DNA of 64,000 nt from assembly GCF_008329645.1 (NCBI RefSeq), contig NZ_CP043474.1, forward strand, positions 1,426,001-1,490,000, read 5' to 3'. The position numbers were made by a program, and so were the translations under genes. The DNA comes from Mycolicibacterium grossiae. Lineage in GTDB: Bacteria > Actinomycetota > Actinomycetes > Mycobacteriales > Mycobacteriaceae. A model generated the notes under the pieces. That model worked only from the letters and a program-made list of their open reading frames with translations. It was not told where the DNA came from and did no database searches. This document shows positions 54,669-62,800 of the stretch, one piece after another. Numbering within the stretch: position 1 is the first letter of the stretch; every line of letters begins with the position of its first letter.

Positions 54669-55028
54669 ATGGCAGAACGCGTGATCCGCCAGGTCATCGA
54701 CGACATCGACGGAACGGATATCACCGAGGGCGGTGAAACCGTCGAATTCTCGATTCGTGGCGTTGCCTACCGCATTGATCTCTCGGCGCAGAACGCGTCG
54801 AAATTCGAGAAGGCTCTGAGTCCCTACGTGAAGGCCGCGGAAAGGATTTCGGGTGATGAACGGCCGCGTGCCACCCGCTCCAAGAGGGGTCGGGGAAACA
54901 AGAAGTCGGCATCGGAGGATCTCTCGGCCATCCGGGCCTGGGCGAGTGAGAACGGGTATTCCGTGAGCCCGCGCGGCCGGATTTCCTCCGAGGTTCGCAC
55001 GGCCTACGAAGAGGCCAACGCGCAGTAG
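54669..55028 (+). CDS. Lsr2-family nucleoid-associated protein (paralogue)
   Basis: A 119-residue Lsr2-type protein. The N-terminal dimerisation part (about 1-60) holds DDIDGTDITEGGETVEFSIRG and YRIDLSAQNASK. A basic Ser/Lys/Arg linker follows. The C-terminal DNA-binding part has IRAWASENGYSVSPRGRISSEV with the Arg-Gly-Arg minor-groove element. The linker and N-terminus differ from the canonical Lsr2, so it is probably an extra copy. AAAGGGAAGAA supports ATG 54669; a start at 54621 would add 16 residues. Codons here are more AT-rich than in flanking genes. It should bind and silence AT-rich DNA. Confidence 0.85.
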   Translation: MAERVIRQVIDDIDGTDITEGGETVEFSIRGVAYRIDLSAQNASKFEKALSPYVKAAERISGDERPRATRSKRGRGNKKSASEDLSAIRAWASENGYSVSPRGRISSEVRTAYEEANAQ

Positions 55029-55062
55029 CGAAGGCCGCCGCGTGATGCGGACGGCCTCTCGA

Positions 55063-55767
55063 TCACGAGGCCGGCGGCGTCACCTGGAAGCCGTCGAGGA
55101 TCGCCGAGCTGTCCTGCTGATAGGTCGGATTCGCCGGATCGGTGGTCTGCACCGTGACGGTGATCAGGAACGTGCGATCACCGGTCGGTGCGACGACGTT
55201 GAGCAGACGGCACGGACGGGGACCCACCTGACCGGTGGGCGGGCAGGTGTACTCGACGCGTTCGGCAGGCTGCCCACACACGGTCGTCTGCGTCGTCTGC
55301 AGGTCCGCGCCGCCGGCCGCCGTGAGCGTGCTGCGATTCGACTCGAATACGTCCTCGGCCGGGACCTTGCCGTCGACCGACTCCCGGGTCACCACGGCCG
55401 TGGGCGCGAAGCCCTCGCTGACGAGGTCGGCGTTGACCATCGCGAACGGAATCATCTCGTTCGTCACCTCGTCGCTGGGCTCCCAGCCCGGCGGCTGAGG
55501 GATGCTCAGCATCGGCTCACCGTCACCGGAGGGAATGTCGGTGAGGGGAACGTCGACTGCGGTGCAGTCGACGCCTGCCGATTCGGCGGCCGCACCGCTG
55601 GATGCCGAGGAGCTGCTGGAGCCAGAGCTGGATTCAGCGGCCTTCGATGCGTCGTCGCTGCCGCAGCCGACGGCCGCGAACAACGTCAGCCCGGCCGTGA
55701 CGACCGCGAATCGAAGGGGGTGGCGCCGGATGACCGGAGCGGTCTGGCCCGCAGGCGTGGAGGACAC
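55063..55767 (-). CDS. LpqN/LpqT-family lipoprotein
   Basis: A 234-residue lipoprotein. Signal residues FAVVTAGLTLFAAVGCGSDD hold the lipid-attachment Cys (near 35), followed by a Ser/Ala-rich linker (about 42-62). The mature LpqN/LpqT-type domain carries PQPPGWEPSDEV, AMVNADLVSEGFAPTAVV, a C-x-Q-P-A-E-R-V-E-Y segment and a C-terminal DGFQVTPP. These proteins occur in the mycobacterial envelope, partly linked to lipid transport. GTG 55767 is chosen because a TAGCAT -10 box lies seven bases upstream, fitting a leaderless mRNA; no ribosome-binding site is present. Confidence 0.85.
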   Translation of the reverse strand: MSSTPAGQTAPVIRRHPLRFAVVTAGLTLFAAVGCGSDDASKAAESSSGSSSSSASSGAAAESAGVDCTAVDVPLTDIPSGDGEPMLSIPQPPGWEPSDEVTNEMIPFAMVNADLVSEGFAPTAVVTRESVDGKVPAEDVFESNRSTLTAAGGADLQTTQTTVCGQPAERVEYTCPPTGQVGPRPCRLLNVVAPTGDRTFLITVTVQTTDPANPTYQQDSSAILDGFQVTPPAS

Positions 55768-55774
55768 GGTCGAG

Positions 55775-55780
55775 ATGCTA
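55775..55780 (-). promoter_or_regulatory. -10 box of the leaderless lipoprotein promoter
   Basis: On the minus strand TAGCAT is followed by seven bases and the GTG at 55767, the standard leaderless spacing. Confidence 0.5.
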
Positions 55781-55902
55781 GGTGCGGGGAGGACCGGACG
55801 GGGTTCCTTGGTGCGCGGCATCCCGACAGGTGGGACTGGGCTGTCGCCAGGCCCCGTGGGCGACGGCGATTTCCTCAACCGTCGCGTGCCTTTGCGCAGG
55901 TC

Positions 55903-55908
55903 TAGACT
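55903..55908 (+). promoter_or_regulatory. -10 box of the leaderless TetR promoter
   Basis: TAGACT is followed by GCGGGAG and the GTG at 55916. The seven-base distance fits a leaderless start; the purine run is too close to the GTG to work as a ribosome-binding site. Confidence 0.5.
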
Positions 55909-55915
55909 GCGGGAG

Positions 55916-56467
55916 GTGGGCCGCCCCCGGGAGTTCGATCGCAGCCGCGCCCTCGAGGCCGCGATGCGCGCGTTCTGGGAGTGCGGCGGATACGACCGCA
56001 CGTCCATCAATCACCTGACCACGGCGATGGGCATCTCCTCGCCCAGTCTCTACGCGGCCTTCGGCAGCAAGCGCGACCTCTACGACGAGGCCGTCGATCT
56101 CTACGCACGGCGCCCGGGGACGCCGCTGCTGCTGGCGATGTCGGAGCCGACCGCCTACGACTTCGCGTCCTGCCTGCTCGACGCCGCGATCGTGGACTGC
56201 ACGAAGCGCGGTCAGCCGACCGGGTGTCTGGTCAACATGGACCCGCTGCTGGTACACCGCCGCGACGACGGCCGCGCCGTGATCGCCAAGCGGCTCGCGC
56301 GGGCGATCGACGAGGGCGACCTGCCCGCGACGGCGGATCCGGAGACGCTCGCCGAGTACCTCGTCGTCGTCATCAACGGGCTGTCCACCCGAGCCCGTGA
56401 CGGTGCCGGCCGCGCCGAACTGCGTGCCGTCGCCGCCACGGTCATGGCGGGCTGGCCGCGCACCTGA
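55916..56467 (+). CDS. TetR family transcriptional regulator
   Basis: A 183-residue regulator beginning VGRPREFDRSRALEAAMRAF, a typical opening of the AcrR/TetR subgroup. The helix-turn-helix ends at SPSLYAAFGSKRDLYDEAVD (about residues 40-62). The C-terminal part contains GCLVNMDPLLVHRRDD. It is divergent from the LpqN-like lipoprotein (148 bp) and lies 164 bp upstream of the antiporter-halogenase-PKS genes in the same direction, so it could control either. No clear palindrome marks its operator. Confidence 0.9.
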   Translation: MGRPREFDRSRALEAAMRAFWECGGYDRTSINHLTTAMGISSPSLYAAFGSKRDLYDEAVDLYARRPGTPLLLAMSEPTAYDFASCLLDAAIVDCTKRGQPTGCLVNMDPLLVHRRDDGRAVIAKRLARAIDEGDLPATADPETLAEYLVVVINGLSTRARDGAGRAELRAVAATVMAGWPRT

Positions 56468-56530
56468 ACAGGCGCACCGCGACGGTCCGTGACCAGTCGA
56501 TGACGAAACCTCCGCGGACTCCCGCCGGCG

Positions 56531-56559
56531 TCGTCATGATCGGAGTGCATGGCTACATT
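56531..56559 (+). promoter_or_regulatory. Possible promoter of the antiporter-halogenase-PKS genes
   Basis: TCGTCA (56531-56536), a 17-bp spacer and TACATT (56554-56559) give a moderate SigA-type match about 70 bp upstream of the antiporter start. Confidence 0.4.
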
Positions 56560-56631
56560 ACGAACGTGCTGCTACGCGTGAGGACGCCGCGGATCGGGTC
56601 GGCGGCGACACGACGGAACGGACGCTGACCC

Positions 56632-57930
56632 GTGCACGCCGCCACCGCCGTCCACTTCTTCGGTGAACTCGCCGTCATCCTGCTCGCGTGCCGCATCGTC
56701 GGACTGATCGCGAAGCGTCTCGGCCAACCCCAGGTCGTCGGCGAGATGATCGCCGGCGTCCTGCTCGGCCCGTCGCTGCTGGGGCAGCTCGCACCGGGAG
56801 TGCAGGATCAGCTCTTTCCGAGCGGGGACGCCAACACGGTCCTCTACACGATGGCTCAGGTCGGCCTGGTCCTCTACATGTTCCTGATTGGCTTGAACTT
56901 CGACGTCGACCTCGTCCGGCACCGCGCCGGGACCGCCGCCGCGGTGTCGGCCGCGGGCATCCTCGTCCCGTTGGCGCTCGGCGCATTGGTGGCCGTGCCC
57001 CTGCTGGGCAGCGCCGAGTTCTTCGGCGACGGCACGACGCTGCTCATGGCCATGCTGTTCATGGGCGCGTCGATCGCGACGACGGCCTTCCCCATGCTCG
57101 CCCGCATCATCTTCGAGAAGCGCCTGTCCGGAACGCCGCTCGGCACGCTGGCCTTGGCCTGCGGCGCGACCGACGACGCGATCTCGTGGTGCATCCTCGC
57201 CGTGGTCCTCGCCCTGAACCAGGGAAATTCGACCACGGCGCTGCTCGCCGTCGGCGGCGGCCTGCTCTACGGCGTCCTGGTGCTCACCGCCGGGCGGCGC
57301 GGACTGCGCGTCCTCGGCCCGATGGCGGAACGCCGGAACGCCATCACCCCGCCGATGCTGAGCGCCGTCCTCATCGCGCTGATGGCCTGTGCCTTCCTCA
57401 CCGACACCATCGGCATCCACGCCATCTTCGGCGCCTTCATCCTCGGCGTCGCGATGCCGTCCGGCGTCTTCGCGAAACGGCTCACCGACATGCTGGAGCC
57501 GCTGGTCACCACGTTCCTGCTGCCCCTGTTCTTCGTCTTCTCCGGCCTCAACACCCAGATCGGTCTGGTCGACAGCGTCGGACTGTGGGCGGTGTTCGCC
57601 GGCCTGCTGGTGGTGTCGATCGCCGGAAAGTTCGTGGCCTGCACGGTGGCTGCGCGCTGGAAGAAGGTCCCGACGCGCGAAGCGATCGCCCTCGGCTCGC
57701 TGATGAACGCCCGCGGGCTCATCGAACTCATCCTGCTCAACATCGGACTGCAGGCCGGCATCATCACGCCCACCCTGTTCACGATCCTCGTTCTCGTCGC
57801 CATCGTCACCACGCTGATGGCCAGCCCGATCTTCGAGATCGTCTACGGCAGGCACCGGTCCGCCGAGAACATGGGGCATGCCGCCGGCCCCACCGACAGT
57901 CCCGTGGGCGAGAGCGGGACGCGGCGATGA
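56632..57930 (+). CDS. CPA2-type cation/proton antiporter
   Basis: A 432-residue membrane protein with about 12-13 spans in the NhaP/Kef/NapA-like CPA2 pattern. It opens FGELAVILLACRIVGLIAKR and GQPQVVGEMIAGVLLGPSLL. The ion-binding pair is present as GATDDAISW (Asp181-Asp182), which favours an electrogenic exchanger. It would exchange Na+ or K+ for H+ at the cytoplasmic membrane; there is no KTN/RCK domain at the C-terminus. GTG 56632 lacks a good ribosome-binding site. It is 92 bp upstream of the halogenase-like gene and in the same direction as the PKS, an unusual partner for such genes. Confidence 0.9.
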   Translation: MHAATAVHFFGELAVILLACRIVGLIAKRLGQPQVVGEMIAGVLLGPSLLGQLAPGVQDQLFPSGDANTVLYTMAQVGLVLYMFLIGLNFDVDLVRHRAGTAAAVSAAGILVPLALGALVAVPLLGSAEFFGDGTTLLMAMLFMGASIATTAFPMLARIIFEKRLSGTPLGTLALACGATDDAISWCILAVVLALNQGNSTTALLAVGGGLLYGVLVLTAGRRGLRVLGPMAERRNAITPPMLSAVLIALMACAFLTDTIGIHAIFGAFILGVAMPSGVFAKRLTDMLEPLVTTFLLPLFFVFSGLNTQIGLVDSVGLWAVFAGLLVVSIAGKFVACTVAARWKKVPTREAIALGSLMNARGLIELILLNIGLQAGIITPTLFTILVLVAIVTTLMASPIFEIVYGRHRSAENMGHAAGPTDSPVGESGTRR

Positions 57931-58022
57931 GCACCCCATCACCGACCGACACCGGCACGCCGGTCGGCGCACCGCATTCCGGTAGCGTCGAGAACACGGG
58001 ATCACCCCGGGGAGGAAAGCAC

Positions 58023-59810
58023 GTGGACGTCCGAACACAGCTGTCGCACCTGGATCTGGACGCACGCGAAGCGCTCGCCCGCCGGATTCGTCGCCAGCTC
58101 GCCGCACCCGAGACCGTCGCCACCGAGCACGAGATCGGCGCCGAGCACGACGTCGTCGTCATCGGCGGCGGCGCTGCGGCCCTGACGCTGGCGCTCGAAC
58201 TGCGCACGGCGCGGCGCGACACGCGCGTGTGCATCATCGAGCCGCATCCGCACCCGGTCGCCGAGATGACCCACACCGTCGGCGAATCGACCGTCGAGGT
58301 GTCGGCCCACTACCTGCGGGACCGACTCGGTTTGGGAGATCACCTCAGCACGGCGCAGATCCGCAAGATGGGCCTGCGGATGTTCTTCACTCACGATGAC
58401 AACACCGACATCGCCAGCCGCATGGAACTCGGCAGCTCCTGTTTCGTGCCGCAGGTGACCTACCAGATCGATCGCGGCAGGCTGGAGAACGAACTGAGCC
58501 TCCGGTGCCGCGCCGCGGGTGTCGACATCCGCACCGGCCGCGTCCGCTCCGTCGAGTTCGGTTCCGGCGCAGCGGCGCACACCGTCTCGTTTCAGCACGA
58601 CGACGCCGTGTCGACCACCACCGCACGCTGGGTCGTCGACGCCTCGGGGCGCAACCGCATCCTCGGCCGGCAACTCGGTCTGCGGCGAACCACCGATCAC
58701 GACTGCAACGCAGCGTGGTTGCGGGTGGCGACCGAGATCGACGTCGGCGGCTGGAGCGACGACCCGCAGTGGCAGGGACGGCTGATCGAGGGCGACCGCG
58801 CCCTGTCCACCAATCACCTGATGGGCGAGGGCTATTGGGTGTGGCTCATCCGCCTCGCCTCGGGCGCCACCAGCGTCGGCATCGTGGCCGACCCGCGCTT
58901 CCACGCCTTCGACGGCTTCAACACGCTGGAGAAGGCGCGCGCCTGGCTGGCCGAGCACGAACCACAGTGCGCGGCGGTGCTGACGGAACACGAGCACCTC
59001 ATCAAGGACTTCCGCGTGATGAAGCACTACAGCCATGCCGCGACGAAGGTCTTCGACGGCGATCGGCGCTGGTGCATCACCGGCGACGCCGGCATCTTCC
59101 TGGACCCGCTCTACTCTTCGGGTCTCGACCTGGTCGCGATCGGCAACGGGCTCATCACCGACATGGTGGTCCGCGACCTCGACGGCGAGGACGTCACGGC
59201 CCGGGCCGGCGTCAGCGACTCCATGTTCCGCTCGCTGGCCGACATGTGGCTGAACATCTACCAGGGCCAGTACTCCCTGATGGGGACGCCGACGGTGATG
59301 GCCGCCAAGATCATCTGGGACGTCGCCTTCTACTGGGGATTCGTCGGATTCCTGTACGGCAACGGGCGATTCGTGACCGTCGCCGACGACCCCGCGGTGG
59401 TGCCCTACCTCGACGGCCTGATCGCCCTGAGCAACCGCGTGCAGCGCTTCTTCCGCGAGTGGGCGGCCGTGGAGCGCGGGGTGTCCGACGTCCCGTTCGT
59501 CGACCTGTACGCGCCGCTGAACTTCATGGTGGCCCTGCACACCGCGATGATGGGCACGTCCGCGACGTTCCTCGACCAATTCGACGCCAATGCCCGGTTG
59601 CTGCGGCAGCTGGCCGGACAGCTCACCGACACCGTCCTGGCGGACAAGGCCGAACTGTTCGACGACGACGACGCGATGCGCCAGGTGCAGGCATGGCAGA
59701 CCGACGCGCTGCTGCGCGACCTGCGTTCGGTCTACCGCCAGGAGCAGGCGGTCAATCCGGTCAGCAGGGAGTGGATCCTCTCGACCGCCCCCGAACTCAA
59801 GCTGACGTGA
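58023..59810 (+). CDS. Flavin-dependent halogenase-like FAD enzyme
   Basis: A 595-residue FAD protein of the tryptophan/phenol halogenase superfamily. The nucleotide motif is VVIGGGAAALTL (48-53 GGGAAA). HTVGESTVE (Gly87-Ser89) matches the GEST/GEAT block, and Lys115 in IRKMGLRMFF aligns with the catalytic Lys of the FKLGI motif in PrnA/RebH. The halogenase WxWxIP motif reads WVWLIR (272-277), with Pro replaced by Arg. GDAGIFLDPLYSSGLDL is typical of the FAD domain end. The start is GTG 58023, with GGGGAGG seven bases upstream; an ATG at 57927 overlapping the antiporter stop would add 32 low-complexity residues. A partner flavin reductase is not in view. A monooxygenase of the same fold is the alternative. 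Confidence 0.8.
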   Translation: MDVRTQLSHLDLDAREALARRIRRQLAAPETVATEHEIGAEHDVVVIGGGAAALTLALELRTARRDTRVCIIEPHPHPVAEMTHTVGESTVEVSAHYLRDRLGLGDHLSTAQIRKMGLRMFFTHDDNTDIASRMELGSSCFVPQVTYQIDRGRLENELSLRCRAAGVDIRTGRVRSVEFGSGAAAHTVSFQHDDAVSTTTARWVVDASGRNRILGRQLGLRRTTDHDCNAAWLRVATEIDVGGWSDDPQWQGRLIEGDRALSTNHLMGEGYWVWLIRLASGATSVGIVADPRFHAFDGFNTLEKARAWLAEHEPQCAAVLTEHEHLIKDFRVMKHYSHAATKVFDGDRRWCITGDAGIFLDPLYSSGLDLVAIGNGLITDMVVRDLDGEDVTARAGVSDSMFRSLADMWLNIYQGQYSLMGTPTVMAAKIIWDVAFYWGFVGFLYGNGRFVTVADDPAVVPYLDGLIALSNRVQRFFREWAAVERGVSDVPFVDLYAPLNFMVALHTAMMGTSATFLDQFDANARLLRQLAGQLTDTVLADKAELFDDDDAMRQVQAWQTDALLRDLRSVYRQEQAVNPVSREWILSTAPELKLT

Positions 59811-59821
59811 GACCGGCCTCG

Positions 59822-62800
59822 ATGACGGAACGGGACACGCACGCGCCGCTGGCGATCGTCGGGATGGGCTGTCGCCTCCCGGGCGGCGTCGGCTCTGCGG
59901 CGGACTACTGGGAGCTGCTGTGCAGCGGCACCGACGCCACCCGCGTGGTGCCCGAATCTCGCTGGAACGCCGCCAGATATCACGACCCGAGCCCGAAGAA
60001 GGTCGGAAAGATGGCCACGCGGCGAGGAGGATTCCTCGACGACATCGACCAGTTCGATCCGCAGTTCTTCGGCATCTCCCCTCGCGAGGCGCATTCGATC
60101 GATCCGCAGCAGCGCTTGCTCCTGCAGGCCACGTGGGAGGCGTTCGAGGACGGCGGCATTCCCGTCGATGCGTTGGCGGGCACCGACGTCGGCGTGTTCG
60201 TCGGGGGCTTCACCCTCGACTACCAGCTGCTGCAGAACCAGGGACGGACCAGCCGCTACCGCTTCAAGTCGCACTCCGCGACCGGAATGATGATGACGAT
60301 GCTGGCGAACCGCATCTCCTTCGCGTTCGACTTCCGCGGACCCAGCATGACCGTCGACACCGCCTGCTCCAGCTCGCTGGTGGCGGTACACCTCGCCGCG
60401 CAGAGCATCTGGAACGGCGAATGCCGGCTCGCACTGGCGGGCGGCGTCAACGTCATGGTGGGACCGAATACGGCCATCGCCGAATCGAAGAGCGGATTCC
60501 TCAGCCCCGACGGCCGCTGCAAGGCCTTCGACGCGTCGGCCGACGGCTACGCCCGCGGCGAGGGCGGAGCGGTCGTGGTCGTCAAGCCGCTCGAGGACGC
60601 CGTGCGCGACGGCGACCGCATCTACGCCCAGATTCTCGGGACCGCGGTGTCGCAGGACGGCCACACCGACGGCATCACCGTGCCGCGCGAGGAGGCGCAG
60701 GAGACGGCGATCACCTCCGCGCTGCGTCGCGCCGGCGTGCAGCCCGCCGACATCGCCTACGTCGAGGCACACGGCACCGGGACACCGGTGGGCGACCCGG
60801 TGGAACTCCGGGCCCTTGCCAACGCGCTGGCGGCCGAGCGACCGGCCGATCGACCCCTGCTGGTCGGCTCGGTGAAGACCAACATCGGGCACCTCGAGGC
60901 CGGTGCCGGTGTGGCGGGCCTGATGAAGGCCGCGCTGGTGCTCGAGCACGGCTACATTCCGGCGCACCTGCACCTGAACGAACCCGCGGTCGCGTTCGAG
61001 GACCTCGGCATCGACGTCCCGCGCAGCGGCCGCGCGTTCCCCGACGTCGCGCGCCGTCTGGCCGGGGTCAACTCCTTCGGCTTCGGCGGCACCAACGCCC
61101 ACGTCGTCCTCGCCGAGCCGCCGCAACCCGTGCCCGCGCCGGACGCGACGGACGGACTGCCGCTGACCCTGCTGCCGCTGTCCGCACGCAGCGAGGAGGC
61201 GCTCGTCGCCTCGGCACGCCGGCTCGCCGACCACGTCGACGCCCACCCGGACACCGAGCTACGAATCCTCGCGCACACGCTGAGCCGGCGGCGGACCCAC
61301 CTCAGCCACCGCCGCACCCTGGTCGCGGCGGATCTTCGCGACGCAGCGGACCAGCTCCGTGCGCTCGCCGACGGCGAGCGGATCGCGTTGAGTCGCAACG
61401 GGTCCGCGGATCCCAAGCTCGCGTTCGTCTGCACCGGGATGGGACCGCAGTGGTGGCGCATGTGCCGCGGACTGCTCGACGTCCTGCCGACCTTCACCGA
61501 GAGCATCCTCCGCAGCGACCACGAGCTGTCCCGGCACGCCGACTGGTCGCTGATCGAGGAGCTGCGCCGCGACGAATCCGCATCGCGGATGACCGAGACC
61601 GACGTCGCGCAACCGGCCAACTTCGCCATCCAGGTGGCGCTCGCCGAGCAGCTGCGCGACTTCGGCCTCGTCCCCGACGGCGTCGTCGGCCACAGCGCGG
61701 GCGAGGTCGCCGCCCACCACCTCGCCGGACTGCTCACCTTCGAGCAGGCGATCGAGGTCATCTACCACCGCAGCCGACTGCAGCAGCGCACCCGCGGACT
61801 AGGACGCATGCTTGCGGTCGGCCTGGGCGCCGAAGCGCTGCCGCAGGCGCTCGACGACTCGGCCCGCGCCGAGATCGGTCACCGCGTGTCGATCGCGGCC
61901 ATCAACGGTCCCTCGGCCATCGCGATCGCCGGCGACGGCGACGTCCTCGCCGACATCGCCCACCAGCTCGAGGAGGCGGGTGTCTTCCACCGCTTCCTCA
62001 CCGGGAAGGTGCCGTACCACACGCACTACATGGACGCGGTGAAGGACGACCTCTTCGCCGCGTTCGAGGGACTGTCCTCGAAAGCCGCTGCGACACCGCT
62101 CTATTCCACGGTCACCGGTGAACGGCTCGACGGGTATTCGGCCGGTGCTGCGTACTGGTGGCAGAACACCCGGGCGACGGTGCTGTTCGAACCGGCCGTG
62201 CGCCGCATGCTGGACGACGGCTTCACCCACTTCCTCGAACTCGGCCCGCATCCCGTGCTCGCGTCGTCGATCTTCGAGATCGCGGGCACCGAACGGGCCG
62301 TCGTCCTCGCCAGCCAGCGGCGCGACGACGACGACCTCCGCACGTTCCTCGACGCCGTGGGCGCCCTGCACGCCCACGGCCACGACGTCGACTGGTCCGC
62401 GGTGCATCCCGGACCGTCCTCGGCGCCCCTGCGGCTGCCGTCGTATCCGTGGCAGCTCAAGCGCTACTGGAACGAAACCCCGGAGGCGGCAGAGGAACTG
62501 CACTACGCACCGGTGCACCCGCTGCTCGGTCAACCCGTGCACGGGATCCACCCGACGTGGGAGGTCGAGCTCAGCCAGGCGCTGCTGCCGTTCCTGGGCG
62601 ATCACCGCGTGCAGGGCAGCGTCGTGGTGCCGGGCGCGGTGTTCGTGGAGATGGCGCTCGCCGCGGCGAAGGCCAGTTACGGCGCGGACCACAGCGTGCA
62701 CGACCTCGTCCTGCACCGCGCGCTGATCATCGACGACACCTGCGATCCGATTCTGCGGACGACGTTGAACCAGGACGACGGGACGCTGGAGTTCGCGGCG

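Noticed and set aside
56572..58107. Long antisense frame over the antiporter
   Set aside because: Asp/Glu/Gln/Arg-rich low-information protein opposite a well-conserved transporter; a shadow.
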